Translations under genes and position numbers: made by a program
Notes under the pieces: model-generated
Databases searched by the model: none
Told to the model about the DNA's origin: nothing
Seen by the model: only the letters and a program-made list of their open reading frames with translations
Shown here: piece after piece, positions 1 to 5,474 of the stretch
Layout: the number at the start of each line of letters is the position of its first letter
How positions within the stretch are numbered: position 1 is the stretch's first letter
Source: Deltaproteobacteria bacterium
Lineage (GTDB): Bacteria > Desulfobacterota > BSN033 > UBA1163
DNA: 5,883 nucleotides
NCBI GenBank assembly: GCA_016875255.1
Contig: VGRU01000222.1
Coordinates: 1 to 5,883 of the forward strand
Direction of reading: 5' to 3'

Positions 1-1
1 G

Positions 2-535
2 GGGAAGGGGAGGGGATGGGAGGTCCTGGGAGTGGAGATCTCTCAAAAGGCGATCGATTATGCAAGAGACGTTCTCGGACTCACTGTCCAGGAGGGGCCA
101 TTAGAGAAGGCTGGTTTCTCGGAAAGCGAGTTCGACGTGGTGAGCGGCTTCTATGTGATCGAACATCTCCCACGGCCGATGGAGTTTCTCCAGGAGTGTT
201 ATCGAATCCTTAAACCCGGAGGGCTTCTCCTGTTGAGATATCCCCATACCACACCGATCAAGAACCTCCTCCGTTTCTTTGGCATCGAGAATCGCCTCTA
301 TGACCTGCCCGCTCATCTCTCTGACTTTTCACCCGAAATGATCCAGCAATGCCTGGAAAAGGCTGGATTTAAGGAATGGAACCACCTCATCGGCGGATAC
401 ACACTTCCACGGGAACCGGGAAAGAAAATTGCTTCATCTGTTTTTGGGTCTCTCTCCGAAGCCCTCTTCTACATGAGCGGAAAGAGGTTCTTATTGCCCG
501 GAGTGAGTAAAACCGTATTAGCGTTTAAGGGGTAA
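2..535 (+). CDS. Class I SAM-dependent methyltransferase, C-terminal part (5' end outside window)
   Basis: This frame is open from the window edge, so the N-terminus lies upstream; the ATG at 32 is internal. The visible part starts in the SAM-binding Rossmann fold: GWEVLGVEIS is the end of strand 2, with the acidic residue that usually binds the SAM ribose. FDVVSGFYVIEHLPRP corresponds to motif IV, and YRILKPGGLLLLRYPH to the motif VI strand-turn-strand seen in Methyltransf_11/23 proteins. The glycine-rich motif I must lie just upstream. About 178 codons are seen, followed by TAA at 533-535. Members of this group often methylate glycans, lipids or quinone-like small molecules; the substrate cannot be read from the sequence. 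It lies directly upstream of lolA and the ketosynthase pair on the same strand, so it may be a tailoring enzyme of that cluster. The fold assignment is firm and the role is inference. Confidence 0.85.
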   Translation, partial: GKGRGWEVLGVEISQKAIDYARDVLGLTVQEGPLEKAGFSESEFDVVSGFYVIEHLPRPMEFLQECYRILKPGGLLLLRYPHTTPIKNLLRFFGIENRLYDLPAHLSDFSPEMIQQCLEKAGFKEWNHLIGGYTLPREPGKKIASSVFGSLSEALFYMSGKRFLLPGVSKTVLAFKG

Positions 536-541
536 TTCTTT
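527..541 (+). promoter_or_regulatory. Relic translation-initiation site of the ancestral lolA
   Basis: AAGGGG at 527-532 resembles a Shine-Dalgarno site and overlaps the methyltransferase stop. Six bases later, TTT at 539-541 is followed by AAG GCG AAA TTC. If the MITE copy at 562-735 and one target duplication are removed, this frame reads straight into the LolA signal-peptide hydrophobic core. TTT is one change from the start codon TTG, so I infer this was the original start and has decayed. As it stands, the frame runs into the MITE and stops at 605-607. Confidence 0.4.
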
Positions 542-561
542 AAGGCGAAATTCATCCTTTT

Positions 562-735
562 GTATGAATTTAACCTTATGAAAAGAAGAGTTTCATGGGT
601 AAATTGACCCCAAAAATCATTATAAAATCCCCCTTAATCCCCCTTTTCCAAAGGGGGAAACCCAATATTTCCTCCCTTTGGCAAAGGGAGGTTGGGAGGG
701 ATTTTACAAAGATTTTCAAACAGCTACAATGCTAC
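562..735 (+). mobile_element. MITE-like palindromic element, family A copy 1 (174 bp)
   Basis: The element is flanked by an 8-bp direct repeat ATCCTTTT at 554-561 and 736-743; the base before each copy also matches, so 9 bp is possible. Its ends begin GTA on both strands, with imperfect terminal inverted repeats (about 15 of 23). The core at 623-706 is a long stem, TAAAATCCC pairing with GGGATTTTA, whose arms hold their own hairpins (CCCCCTTT/AAAGGGGG and CCTCCCTTT/AAAGGGAGG). It encodes no transposase. A second copy lies at 4989-5161 in the same orientation, nearly identical in the core with one indel. It is inserted in the 5' end of lolA and provides that gene's present start codon. Confidence 0.85.
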
Positions 736-1371
736 ATCCTTTTAATTTTTATTTTTTCATTCTTCCTGCCATCCGCTTTTGTTGAAGCGGAGATCCTTAC
801 TGTTGATGAGGTCGTGCAACGGATAAGGGAGTCCCGTGAAAAGACAAAGGACTTTTCCGCCGACCTCCTCCAGGAGAAGAAGATATCGTTGCTTAAAGAG
901 AAGGTGATCTCAAAAGGAAGAATTCGATTTAAGAAGCCAGACAGGATCTCAATCGAATTCTTTCATCCCGAGACAAGCCAGATGGTCTACGATGGCAAGA
1001 CCTTCCTTCTCTATTTCAAGGAAGAGAAGATGGCAGAACGCTACCAGGTTCAGGGAAACCCTGTGGTTGAAAAGTACATGCTCTTTTCAAAGGACCCTTT
1101 TCAGGAGAAGCTTGCCCAATGGAGGATCGTGGAGGACCGGGAGTCCGTTCTTGCCGTGGAAATATTGCCCAAAGTGAAGGATGCCCTCTTTGTTAAGACT
1201 AAGCTATGGATCTCAAAGAAGGACTGGATCATTATGGGAATGGAGATGGTTGAAAAGAACGGAGATACGACAAGTCTCCGATACTCCAATATGAGGGTGA
1301 ATATGGGGCTTTCGGATTCTGATTTTGAGATTCGACTTCCAAAAGACGTGAAGGTCACAGAGATCAAATGA
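595..1371 (+). CDS. lolA: LolA-like outer-membrane lipoprotein carrier protein with a MITE-derived N-terminus
   Basis: LolA-family proteins fold as an incomplete beta-barrel in the periplasm and carry lipids or lipoproteins toward the outer membrane. Here the family-like part begins after residue ~66: EILTVDEVVQRIRES, then KDFSADLLQEKK, GRIRFKKPDRISIEF and MVYDGKTFLLYF, continuing to the C-terminal VNMGLSDSDFEIRLP. Residues 46-63 are strongly hydrophobic and end in FVEA before E66, a plausible signal-peptidase site. Residues 1 to about 46 are translated from the palindromic element at 562-735, and no ATG, GTG or TTG lies between that element and the hydrophobic core. The start at 595 has only a weak purine-rich stretch (AAGAAGAG) ahead of it; TTG at 604 is the only in-frame alternative. 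The stop overlaps the next start as ATGA, which suggests translational coupling. Lipid-linked polyketide clusters often include a LolA-like gene. The family call is good; correct export with a 45-residue leader is uncertain. Confidence 0.8.
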   Translation: MGKLTPKIIIKSPLIPLFQRGKPNISSLWQREVGRDFTKIFKQLQCYILLIFIFSFFLPSAFVEAEILTVDEVVQRIRESREKTKDFSADLLQEKKISLLKEKVISKGRIRFKKPDRISIEFFHPETSQMVYDGKTFLLYFKEEKMAERYQVQGNPVVEKYMLFSKDPFQEKLAQWRIVEDRESVLAVEILPKVKDALFVKTKLWISKKDWIIMGMEMVEKNGDTTSLRYSNMRVNMGLSDSDFEIRLPKDVKVTEIK

Positions 1372-2588
1372 GAAAGAGGGTTATCATTACAGGTCTGGGT
1401 GTTGTGAGTTCGGTAGGGAATTGTGTCCCTGAATTCTGGAATTCCCTCATCGATGGAAAAGATGGAACCAAAGAAATTACTGCTTTTGATGCTTCGCCGT
1501 ATCGGACTAAGAAGGCGGCTGAGGTTTCAGGGCTGAATTCTCAGACTCATTTCTCCGGAAGAGAACTTCGCAGACTTTCACGGTGTGACCAATTTGGACT
1601 CGTTGCTTTCAGGGAGGCATGGAGGTCTGCCCGACTCGATAAAGATCTCATCGAAAAAGAGAGGGCTGGGATCATCTTAGGAGCAGGATCAGGCGGAATC
1701 CTCTCGGTTGAAAAGTATTTCAGGGATTTCTATCGGGGGAGAAAGAAGCCTTCTCCCTCTCTCCTCATCTCTTACTCCCTTGCCACGACTACCGACCTCA
1801 TCGCCGTTGAATCAGGGCTGAAAGGTCCCCGTTCGACCACGGCAACGGTCTGCTCCTCAAGCTCTGCCTCCATCGGGGTGGCTTATGAGATGATTCAGAT
1901 GGGTCTGGCCGATGTCATGGTCAGCGGCGGGAGCGATTCTCTCTGTGAAGTCTCCTACGGTGGATTCAGCAGTCTGAAATTGGTCGATCCTGAAAGTTGT
2001 AAACCTTTCGATAAGAGGAGACAGGGGTTGATCATCGGCGAAGGAGCAGGCATTCTCATCCTTGAAGATCTGGACCATGCCCTGAGAAGAGGCGCTCCGG
2101 TCCTTGGGGAATTTTTAGGATACGGGATCTGTGCCGATGCCTATCATCTCACAGCGCCTGAGCCCAATGGAGAGGGCGTAGAAAGGGTGATAAGAGCCGC
2201 ATTATCTCACGCCGGAGTCTCACCGGAAGAAGTTGATACGATCAATGCTCATGGCACGGCCACGCCTTTCAATGACGTCGCTGAGACGAGAGGCATCAAA
2301 AGGGTATTCGGAGAGAGGGCAAAGGAGATTCCCATCAGCGGGATCAAATCGATGGTTGGACACTGTCTCGGCTCAGCAGGGGGAATTGAAGCTGTGGCAA
2401 CGGTTCTGACGATAAAAAATGGAGTTATCCCTCCCACGATTCACTATGAGGTGCCGGATCCCCATTGCGATCTCAACTATACACCAAATCATTCGATCAA
2501 GAGAGATGTCCGAGTCGCCCTCTCAAACTCTTTTGCTTTTGGTGGAAACAATGTCTGTCTGGTCTTCAAGAAATTCAGTTCGGAGTAA
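1368..2588 (+). CDS. Beta-ketoacyl-ACP synthase (FabF/KAS II-like), catalytically complete
   Basis: The enzyme condenses an acyl chain held on its active-site cysteine with malonyl-ACP in the cytoplasm. At 406 residues it is the usual FabF length. The N-terminal thiolase half begins RVIITGLGVVSSVG. The nucleophile is Cys162 in ATVCSSSSAS. The C-terminal half has His295 in NAHGTATP, Lys327 in GIKSMVG, His332 in GHCLGSAGG, and the NSFAFGGNN loop with Phe391 at the gate position. All catalytic residues are present. It overlaps lolA by ATGA. The next gene is a homologue with no catalytic residues, which argues for a KS/CLF heterodimer in a polyketide or polyene pathway over housekeeping fatty-acid synthesis, although FabF-like self-dimers cannot be excluded. 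The last residues (SSE) and the stop lie in the left arm of an inverted repeat that spans the junction with the next gene. Confidence 0.92.
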   Translation: MRKRVIITGLGVVSSVGNCVPEFWNSLIDGKDGTKEITAFDASPYRTKKAAEVSGLNSQTHFSGRELRRLSRCDQFGLVAFREAWRSARLDKDLIEKERAGIILGAGSGGILSVEKYFRDFYRGRKKPSPSLLISYSLATTTDLIAVESGLKGPRSTTATVCSSSSASIGVAYEMIQMGLADVMVSGGSDSLCEVSYGGFSSLKLVDPESCKPFDKRRQGLIIGEGAGILILEDLDHALRRGAPVLGEFLGYGICADAYHLTAPEPNGEGVERVIRAALSHAGVSPEEVDTINAHGTATPFNDVAETRGIKRVFGERAKEIPISGIKSMVGHCLGSAGGIEAVATVLTIKNGVIPPTIHYEVPDPHCDLNYTPNHSIKRDVRVALSNSFAFGGNNVCLVFKKFSSE

Positions 2589-2708
2589 TGAGCTCGTAGT
2601 TCGGAGACAATCAATCTACATCAAAATCTATGTATGGGAAAATAGGCAAGGGAATGCGTAATCAATTTTTTAAAAAAACTCCGAACTCCGAGCTCCGAAC
2701 TCCGAACT
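2577..2708 (+). repeat. Inverted repeat with CTCCGAA heptamers at the KS/CLF junction
   Basis: The left arm (2577-2606) and right arm (2679-2708) are 30-base inverted repeats matching at 26 positions without gaps, separated by 72 bases. The right arm is a run of CTCCGAA/CTCCGAG heptamers from 2679 to 2710, and the left arm carries AGTTCGGAG twice. I see no clear target duplication. The KS stop codon (2586-2588) is inside the left arm, both possible CLF start codons are in the loop, and the right arm is translated as TPNSELRTPNSP. In mRNA the arms could pair and enclose the CLF start region. Confidence 0.75.
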
Positions 2709-3940
2709 CCCCAAGGGGGCCCCGCATCGTCATCACCGGTCTTGGAATCGTCTCTCCGATCGGGGTGGGTCGAGAGGAGTTCTGGAAGAACTGCCTTATG
2801 GGAACTTCGGGGATCAAGCCCGTTCAAAGGTTTGATGTTTCTTCCTACCGTTCAAAATTGGGGGGACCACTTCCCGAAATCGATTTTAAAGCCTTCATCA
2901 AACCCGCCAATCTCAGAAGAATGGACCGAATCGGAAAGATCATGGTCTCGACAGTAAAACTGGCCCTCGATGATTCTGGCCTCGATTTAGGAAATGAAGA
3001 TCCCCATCGGCTTGGAATTTCAATCGGCACGGGTCTTGGAAGTTCGGATACGGTAGACCAGTTTTTTCGCGCCCTCTTAAAGGAAGGGCCTGTTGGGGCG
3101 CAACCCCTTCTTTTTCAGACCGCTGTGCCCAATGCGATCACCAGCCATTGCGCCATTGAATACGGAATCAAAGGGGTGAACATCACCTTCTCGCATAAAG
3201 AGACCTCCACTGAGATGGCAATGGCCTATGCTTATCATCTCTTAAAGGAGGGGAGGGCGGATGTTATTCTTTCAGGGGGAGGCGATGAACTGAGCGAGCC
3301 CCTCTATCATGTCTATTCTATGTTAGGAGCTTTATCGCCGGGGAAGGGAAAGGGATCCGAAGGGATGAGACCCTTTGATCGGGATCGGAATGGGATTGTT
3401 CTGGGTGAGGGGAGTGGGATCATCGTTTTAGAGACATTGGAGCATGCAGAGAAAAGGGGAGCAAGAATCTATGCAGAGTTAGGAGGCGTTGGACTTTCGG
3501 GCAGTACGGAAGGAGTGCTCCGGTATGACCGGAGTGGCGATTCGATTGCAAGGGCGATGTCCCTGGCCGCAGAAAATCCTACCATCGTCGATTATATTTC
3601 AGCGGCGGCAAATTCTACTCCGGAGCTGGATTGGGCAGAAGCCTCAGCCATCCGAAAAGTCTTTGGAGAGAGGACAAAAGAAATTTCAGTGAGCGCCTTC
3701 AAATCAATGCTTGGGGAGTTCGATGGCTCAGGAGGGGTGAGAGCGTGCGGCGTTGCATTAAGCCTCAATCAAGGGATCATTCCTCCAACGATTGGGACAG
3801 TGAATATTGATCCCGGATGTGACTTGAATGTGATCCTTGGTTCACCAGGAAAGATAGGCATCCGATCAGCACTGTTGAACGGCTGTTCCAATGGCGGGTC
3901 AAATATCTCTTTGTGGTTTAGACAATATCATTCAACATAG
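2654..3940 (+). CDS. KS-like chain-length-factor protein lacking the catalytic triad
   Basis: The whole thiolase fold of a KAS II protein is present (RIVITGLGIVSPIG, then GLGSSDTVDQFF, MRPFDRDRNGIVLGEGSG and QGIIPPTIG), but every catalytic site has changed. Aligned to the preceding KS from GIKG onward, the nucleophile Cys is Glu (residue 183, codon 3200-3202), NAHGTAT is SAAANST with His to Ala (318), and GHCLGS is GEFDGS with His to Glu (355). Lys350 is kept. The NSFAFGG loop is NGCSNGG, so the gate Phe is also lost. In known KS/CLF pairs the CLF partners the active KS and sets chain length; there the Cys is commonly Gln, so Glu is unusual. I chose the start at 2654 because an AGG lies 7 bases upstream; ATG at 2630 would add 8 residues but has no ribosome site. 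The first ~20 residues come from the junction repeat. There are no frame disruptions over 428 codons, so this is a maintained protein and not a decaying KS. Confidence 0.88.
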   Translation: MRNQFFKKTPNSELRTPNSPRGPRIVITGLGIVSPIGVGREEFWKNCLMGTSGIKPVQRFDVSSYRSKLGGPLPEIDFKAFIKPANLRRMDRIGKIMVSTVKLALDDSGLDLGNEDPHRLGISIGTGLGSSDTVDQFFRALLKEGPVGAQPLLFQTAVPNAITSHCAIEYGIKGVNITFSHKETSTEMAMAYAYHLLKEGRADVILSGGGDELSEPLYHVYSMLGALSPGKGKGSEGMRPFDRDRNGIVLGEGSGIIVLETLEHAEKRGARIYAELGGVGLSGSTEGVLRYDRSGDSIARAMSLAAENPTIVDYISAAANSTPELDWAEASAIRKVFGERTKEISVSAFKSMLGEFDGSGGVRACGVALSLNQGIIPPTIGTVNIDPGCDLNVILGSPGKIGIRSALLNGCSNGGSNISLWFRQYHST

Positions 3941-3966
3941 AATAAATGATCCCGGACCTGGTAGAC

Positions 3967-3972
3967 AGGAGG
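3967..3972 (+). promoter_or_regulatory. Strong ribosome binding site
   Basis: AGGAGG lies six bases before the ATG at 3979. It is the best Shine-Dalgarno sequence in the window, yet the reading frame it serves is broken after 26 codons. Confidence 0.75.
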
Positions 3973-3978
3973 AAAGAA

Positions 3979-4248
3979 ATGCTCAGCTACTACGAAAAAT
4001 TGGTGAATTATTGGAGGAAAGGAAATATAACCGATGCACTTAAGTGTTTTGACAAATGAAAAGAAGAAGGATTACTTGCTCAAGAGGAAATTGAAAAATT
4101 GGAGAAAATAATTCCAGATAAGTGGGAACAACTTGAAGGGGAACTCGAAGATAATCCAGAGGTCATATTTAATTTCTATGAGGCTTTAAAGAAGTCAACG
4201 AACTGGAATGATAATTTTTTAAATGTGAAGTTTTCAACCTTATTTTAA
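3979..4248 (+). pseudogene. Short acidic helical protein interrupted by an in-frame TGA
   Basis: From the ATG at 3979 the frame gives MLSYYEKLVNYWRKG and continues to CFDK, meets TGA at 4057-4059, then stays open for 62 more codons (KEEGLLAQEEIEKLEKI, PDKWEQLEGELEDNPE, FYEALKKSTNW) to TAA at 4246-4248. Both halves look like one small, charged, mostly helical protein of about 89 residues. A TGG-to-TGA change at a tryptophan is the simplest explanation, since the upstream half is rich in aromatic residues and the downstream half has a similar DKWEQ motif. I do not recognise the family with confidence and assign no function. It starts 38 bases after the CLF stop, on the same strand, and its end overlaps the converging antitoxin gene by four bases. 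The tail NFLNVKFSTLF may also be altered. Confidence 0.6.
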
Positions 4249-4493
4249 GTTACTTGTAATTCCCGGACTGGGACACGAATGAATTCTTTGGCTTTTTCTT
4301 TAGATTTTGCTGACCTTTCCATCTTTTTAACAATCTCCGCCTTGTAATACTGTTCCCCACATACCTGGCACACTCCTGCAGGGACATTTTTAAAAACAGT
4401 AATGAGGTCTTCCCCCCACCTGTAATCAACGTTGATCTTCTTTTCGCTCACCTTGCCACCACAGAAATAGCATTTATGATAAAACCTTGCCAT
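4245..4493 (-). CDS. YgiT-type zinc-finger antitoxin (MqsA N-terminal-like)
   Basis: This 82-residue protein has two CxxC pairs, Cys8/Cys11 (CYFCGG) and Cys42/Cys45 (CQVCGE), which should bind one zinc ion as in the N-terminal domain of MqsA/YgiT antitoxins. The stretch between them (YRWGEDLITVFKNVPAGVC) matches the style of this family. It ends soon after the second pair in a basic, lysine-rich helix and VPVREL, with no helix-turn-helix domain, so unlike full-length MqsA it is unlikely to bind an operator alone. An AAAGGAG ribosome site (plus-strand 4500-4506) sits six bases before the start, inside the end of the upstream toxin gene, and only three bases separate the two genes. The partner toxin is disrupted, so this gene may now be an orphan antitoxin. 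Zinc binding and neutralisation of the toxin follow from family knowledge. Confidence 0.85.
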   Translation of the reverse strand: MARFYHKCYFCGGKVSEKKINVDYRWGEDLITVFKNVPAGVCQVCGEQYYKAEIVKKMERSAKSKEKAKEFIRVPVRELQVT

Positions 4494-4496
4494 TTT

Positions 4497-4986
4497 TTAC
4501 TCCTTTCTTTTCTGATAATTTTCTGTCCATGCAAAAGGATTCTTTGATGGATCATAAAGGGTAATTAAAAAAAGCTCATCAGGTTCAGTTCTTATGGAGC
4601 ATACTGCATGAATGGGCCTTTCATCAGAGAATCCTAGGACAAGAAAGCTAGGCCCTCTTGGATCATCAGGATAATCTTCTATCACTTTACATTTAATTAG
4701 AGTCTGTTTATAAATGCCCTTTCCCCGTCATGCCGGACTTGATCCGGCATCCAGAAGGTTTTGAAATTACTGGATTCCGGCCTTCGCCGGAATGACGACC
4801 TTTTTGAAAACCTTTAGTTTATAAACAGACTCTAATTAAAGCTTCCTCCAGTTCTTTGACTGAAATCCTGTCAGCTTCACGTTCCTTTTCCGCGTGTTTT
4901 GAGAATTCATATCTTCCAGAATTTATAAGTTCTTTAACCTTTTTTTCTCTTGGATCAGGCAATGCCATATCCCGAAAAACCCTCAT
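4497..4986 (-). pseudogene. DUF4258-type toxin gene split by a MITE-like insertion
   Basis: Read on the minus strand, the 5' part (from ATG 4986, or ATG 4968 as MALPDPREKK) gives GRYEFSKHAEKEREADRIS and KELEEALI, then enters the element and stops at 4819-4821. The 3' part (4685 down to the stop at 4497-4499) gives VIEDYPDDPRGPSFLVLGF, DERPIHAVCSI and LITLYDPSKNPF. Deleting the element and one TAATTA copy joins them in frame as EEALIKCKVIEDY, a protein of about 110 residues from 4968. The order of an N-terminal SKHAEKE helix, an EDYPDD strand, a GF/RPIHAV strand and a final LYDP strand is that of DUF4258 proteins, small toxins often paired with YgiT-type antitoxins. The reconstructed gene ends three bases before the antitoxin start, a normal bicistronic toxin-antitoxin layout. 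The 3' fragment could restart at GTG 4685, but it lacks the N-terminal helices. Confidence 0.8.
4700..4832 (+). mobile_element. MITE-like element, family B (133 bp), inserted in the toxin gene
   Basis: The ends are perfect inverted repeats, GAGTCTGTTTATAAA at the left and its complement at the right. They are flanked by TAATTA at 4694-4699 and 4833-4838, so the total mirror symmetry is 23 bp (4692-4714 and 4818-4840). The interior holds an imperfect palindrome, 4726-4754 against 4770-4797 (CGTCATGCCGG facing CCGGAATGACG), and each arm folds again on itself (GCCGG/CCGGC and TTCCGGC/GCCGGAA). There is no transposase. Excision of the element plus one TAATTA restores the toxin frame, which supports a 6-bp target duplication over a 2-bp TA one. 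Confidence 0.88.
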
Positions 4987-4988
4987 TT

Positions 4989-5161
4989 GTATCACTTTAG
5001 CATTTTGAAAAAAAGAGTTTTACGAGTCAATTGACCAAAAGATTCATCATAAAATCCCCCTTAATCCCCCTTTTCCAAAGGGGGAAACCCTTATCTCCTC
5101 CCTTTGGCAAAGGGAGGTCGGGAGGGATTTTACAAAGATTTTCAAACCGCTAAAGTGTTAC
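4989..5161 (+). mobile_element. MITE-like palindromic element, family A copy 2 (173 bp)
   Basis: The terminal inverted repeats match at about 20 of 23 positions, starting GTATCACTTTAGC at the left and GTAACACTTTAGC at the right on the complementary strand. Flanking CCTCATTT at 4981-4988 and 5162-5169 is an 8-bp target duplication (9 bp if the preceding C is counted). The core (5050-5132) has the same nested hairpins as the copy at 562-735, and its first 31 aligned bases of leader (5006-5036 against 579-609) differ at only five positions. It lies immediately upstream of the minus-strand toxin gene; the toxin's first possible ATG (4986) is inside the duplicated target. Confidence 0.88.
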
Positions 5162-5182
5162 CCTCATTTTTGTTTCAATCTA

Positions 5183-5211
5183 AAGATATCAAATCGTTAT
5201 GATAAAAGCAA
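5183..5211 (-). promoter_or_regulatory. Possible ancestral promoter of the toxin-antitoxin genes
   Basis: On the minus strand TTGCTT (plus 5206-5211) and TATCTT (plus 5183-5188) are separated by 17 bases. Each hexamer is only a partial match to sigma-70 boxes. Before copy 2 of the family A element arrived, this would have been a few bases upstream of the toxin start; the 173-bp palindrome now lies between. This is a weak prediction in AT-rich DNA. Confidence 0.25.
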
Positions 5212-5325
5212 CAGAGATGAAAGTTTGGGCCAGGAATTTAGACACGACCAGGATCTGAGGCTGTTACTCGCCTTATCCCCACGTTGTTATCTTGCAAGTA
5301 GTTGTGGTAGGTTTCAGTTGTAGTT

Positions 5326-5407
5326 GGGGTCAGGTTTAGCCGAATCAAATATATATTGATCAATATTTATTTAATTAAGCAGGATTCATGTTATTGATCC
5401 TGGCCCC
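5326..5407. repeat. Imperfect inverted repeat around an AT-rich palindrome
   Basis: GGGGTCAGG (5326-5334) faces CCTGGCCCC (5399-5407), pairing at eight of nine positions. Weaker complementarity inside (AATC near 5343, GGATT near 5383) encloses the ATATTGATCAATAT palindrome. It may be the remnant of a short palindromic repeat. No target duplication is evident. Confidence 0.35.
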
Positions 5408-5474
5408 GGGAACCGAAAGGTCTGGACTCTCACTGACGGCAAGGAAATCTCTCAACCTGATTCAGTTCTGGGTA

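Larger units (their letters stand above)
5170..5474. other. Intergenic stretch with no recognisable gene
   Basis: All frames are short or broken. A 19-codon plus-strand ORF at 5199 and an open minus-strand stretch without a good start between about 5240 and 5370 match nothing I know. The region includes the AT-rich palindrome ATATTGATCAATAT (5353-5366) next to TTAATTAA (5371-5378). The 3' end of the minus-strand gene to the right faces this region, but I see no clear intrinsic terminator. Confidence 0.5.

Noticed and set aside
578..607. ATG at 578 as the start of lolA
   Set aside because: It is out of frame with lolA and reaches TGA at 605-607 after nine codons.
620..710. Rho-independent terminator at the lolA 5' region
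   Set aside because: The hairpins belong to a transposed repeat found twice with target duplications, and they lack a following U-tract.
2679..2710. CRISPR-like array
   Set aside because: The units are seven bases in tandem with no spacers.
4057..4059. TGA as a selenocysteine or recoded tryptophan codon
   Set aside because: TGA is a working stop elsewhere in the window, no selenocysteine insertion hairpin is evident, and the context fits a TGG nonsense change.
4694..4838. A mariner/IS630-type 2-bp TA target duplication for family B
   Set aside because: Removing the element with only a TA duplication leaves the toxin out of frame; only the 6-bp TAATTA reading gives a clean in-frame repair.
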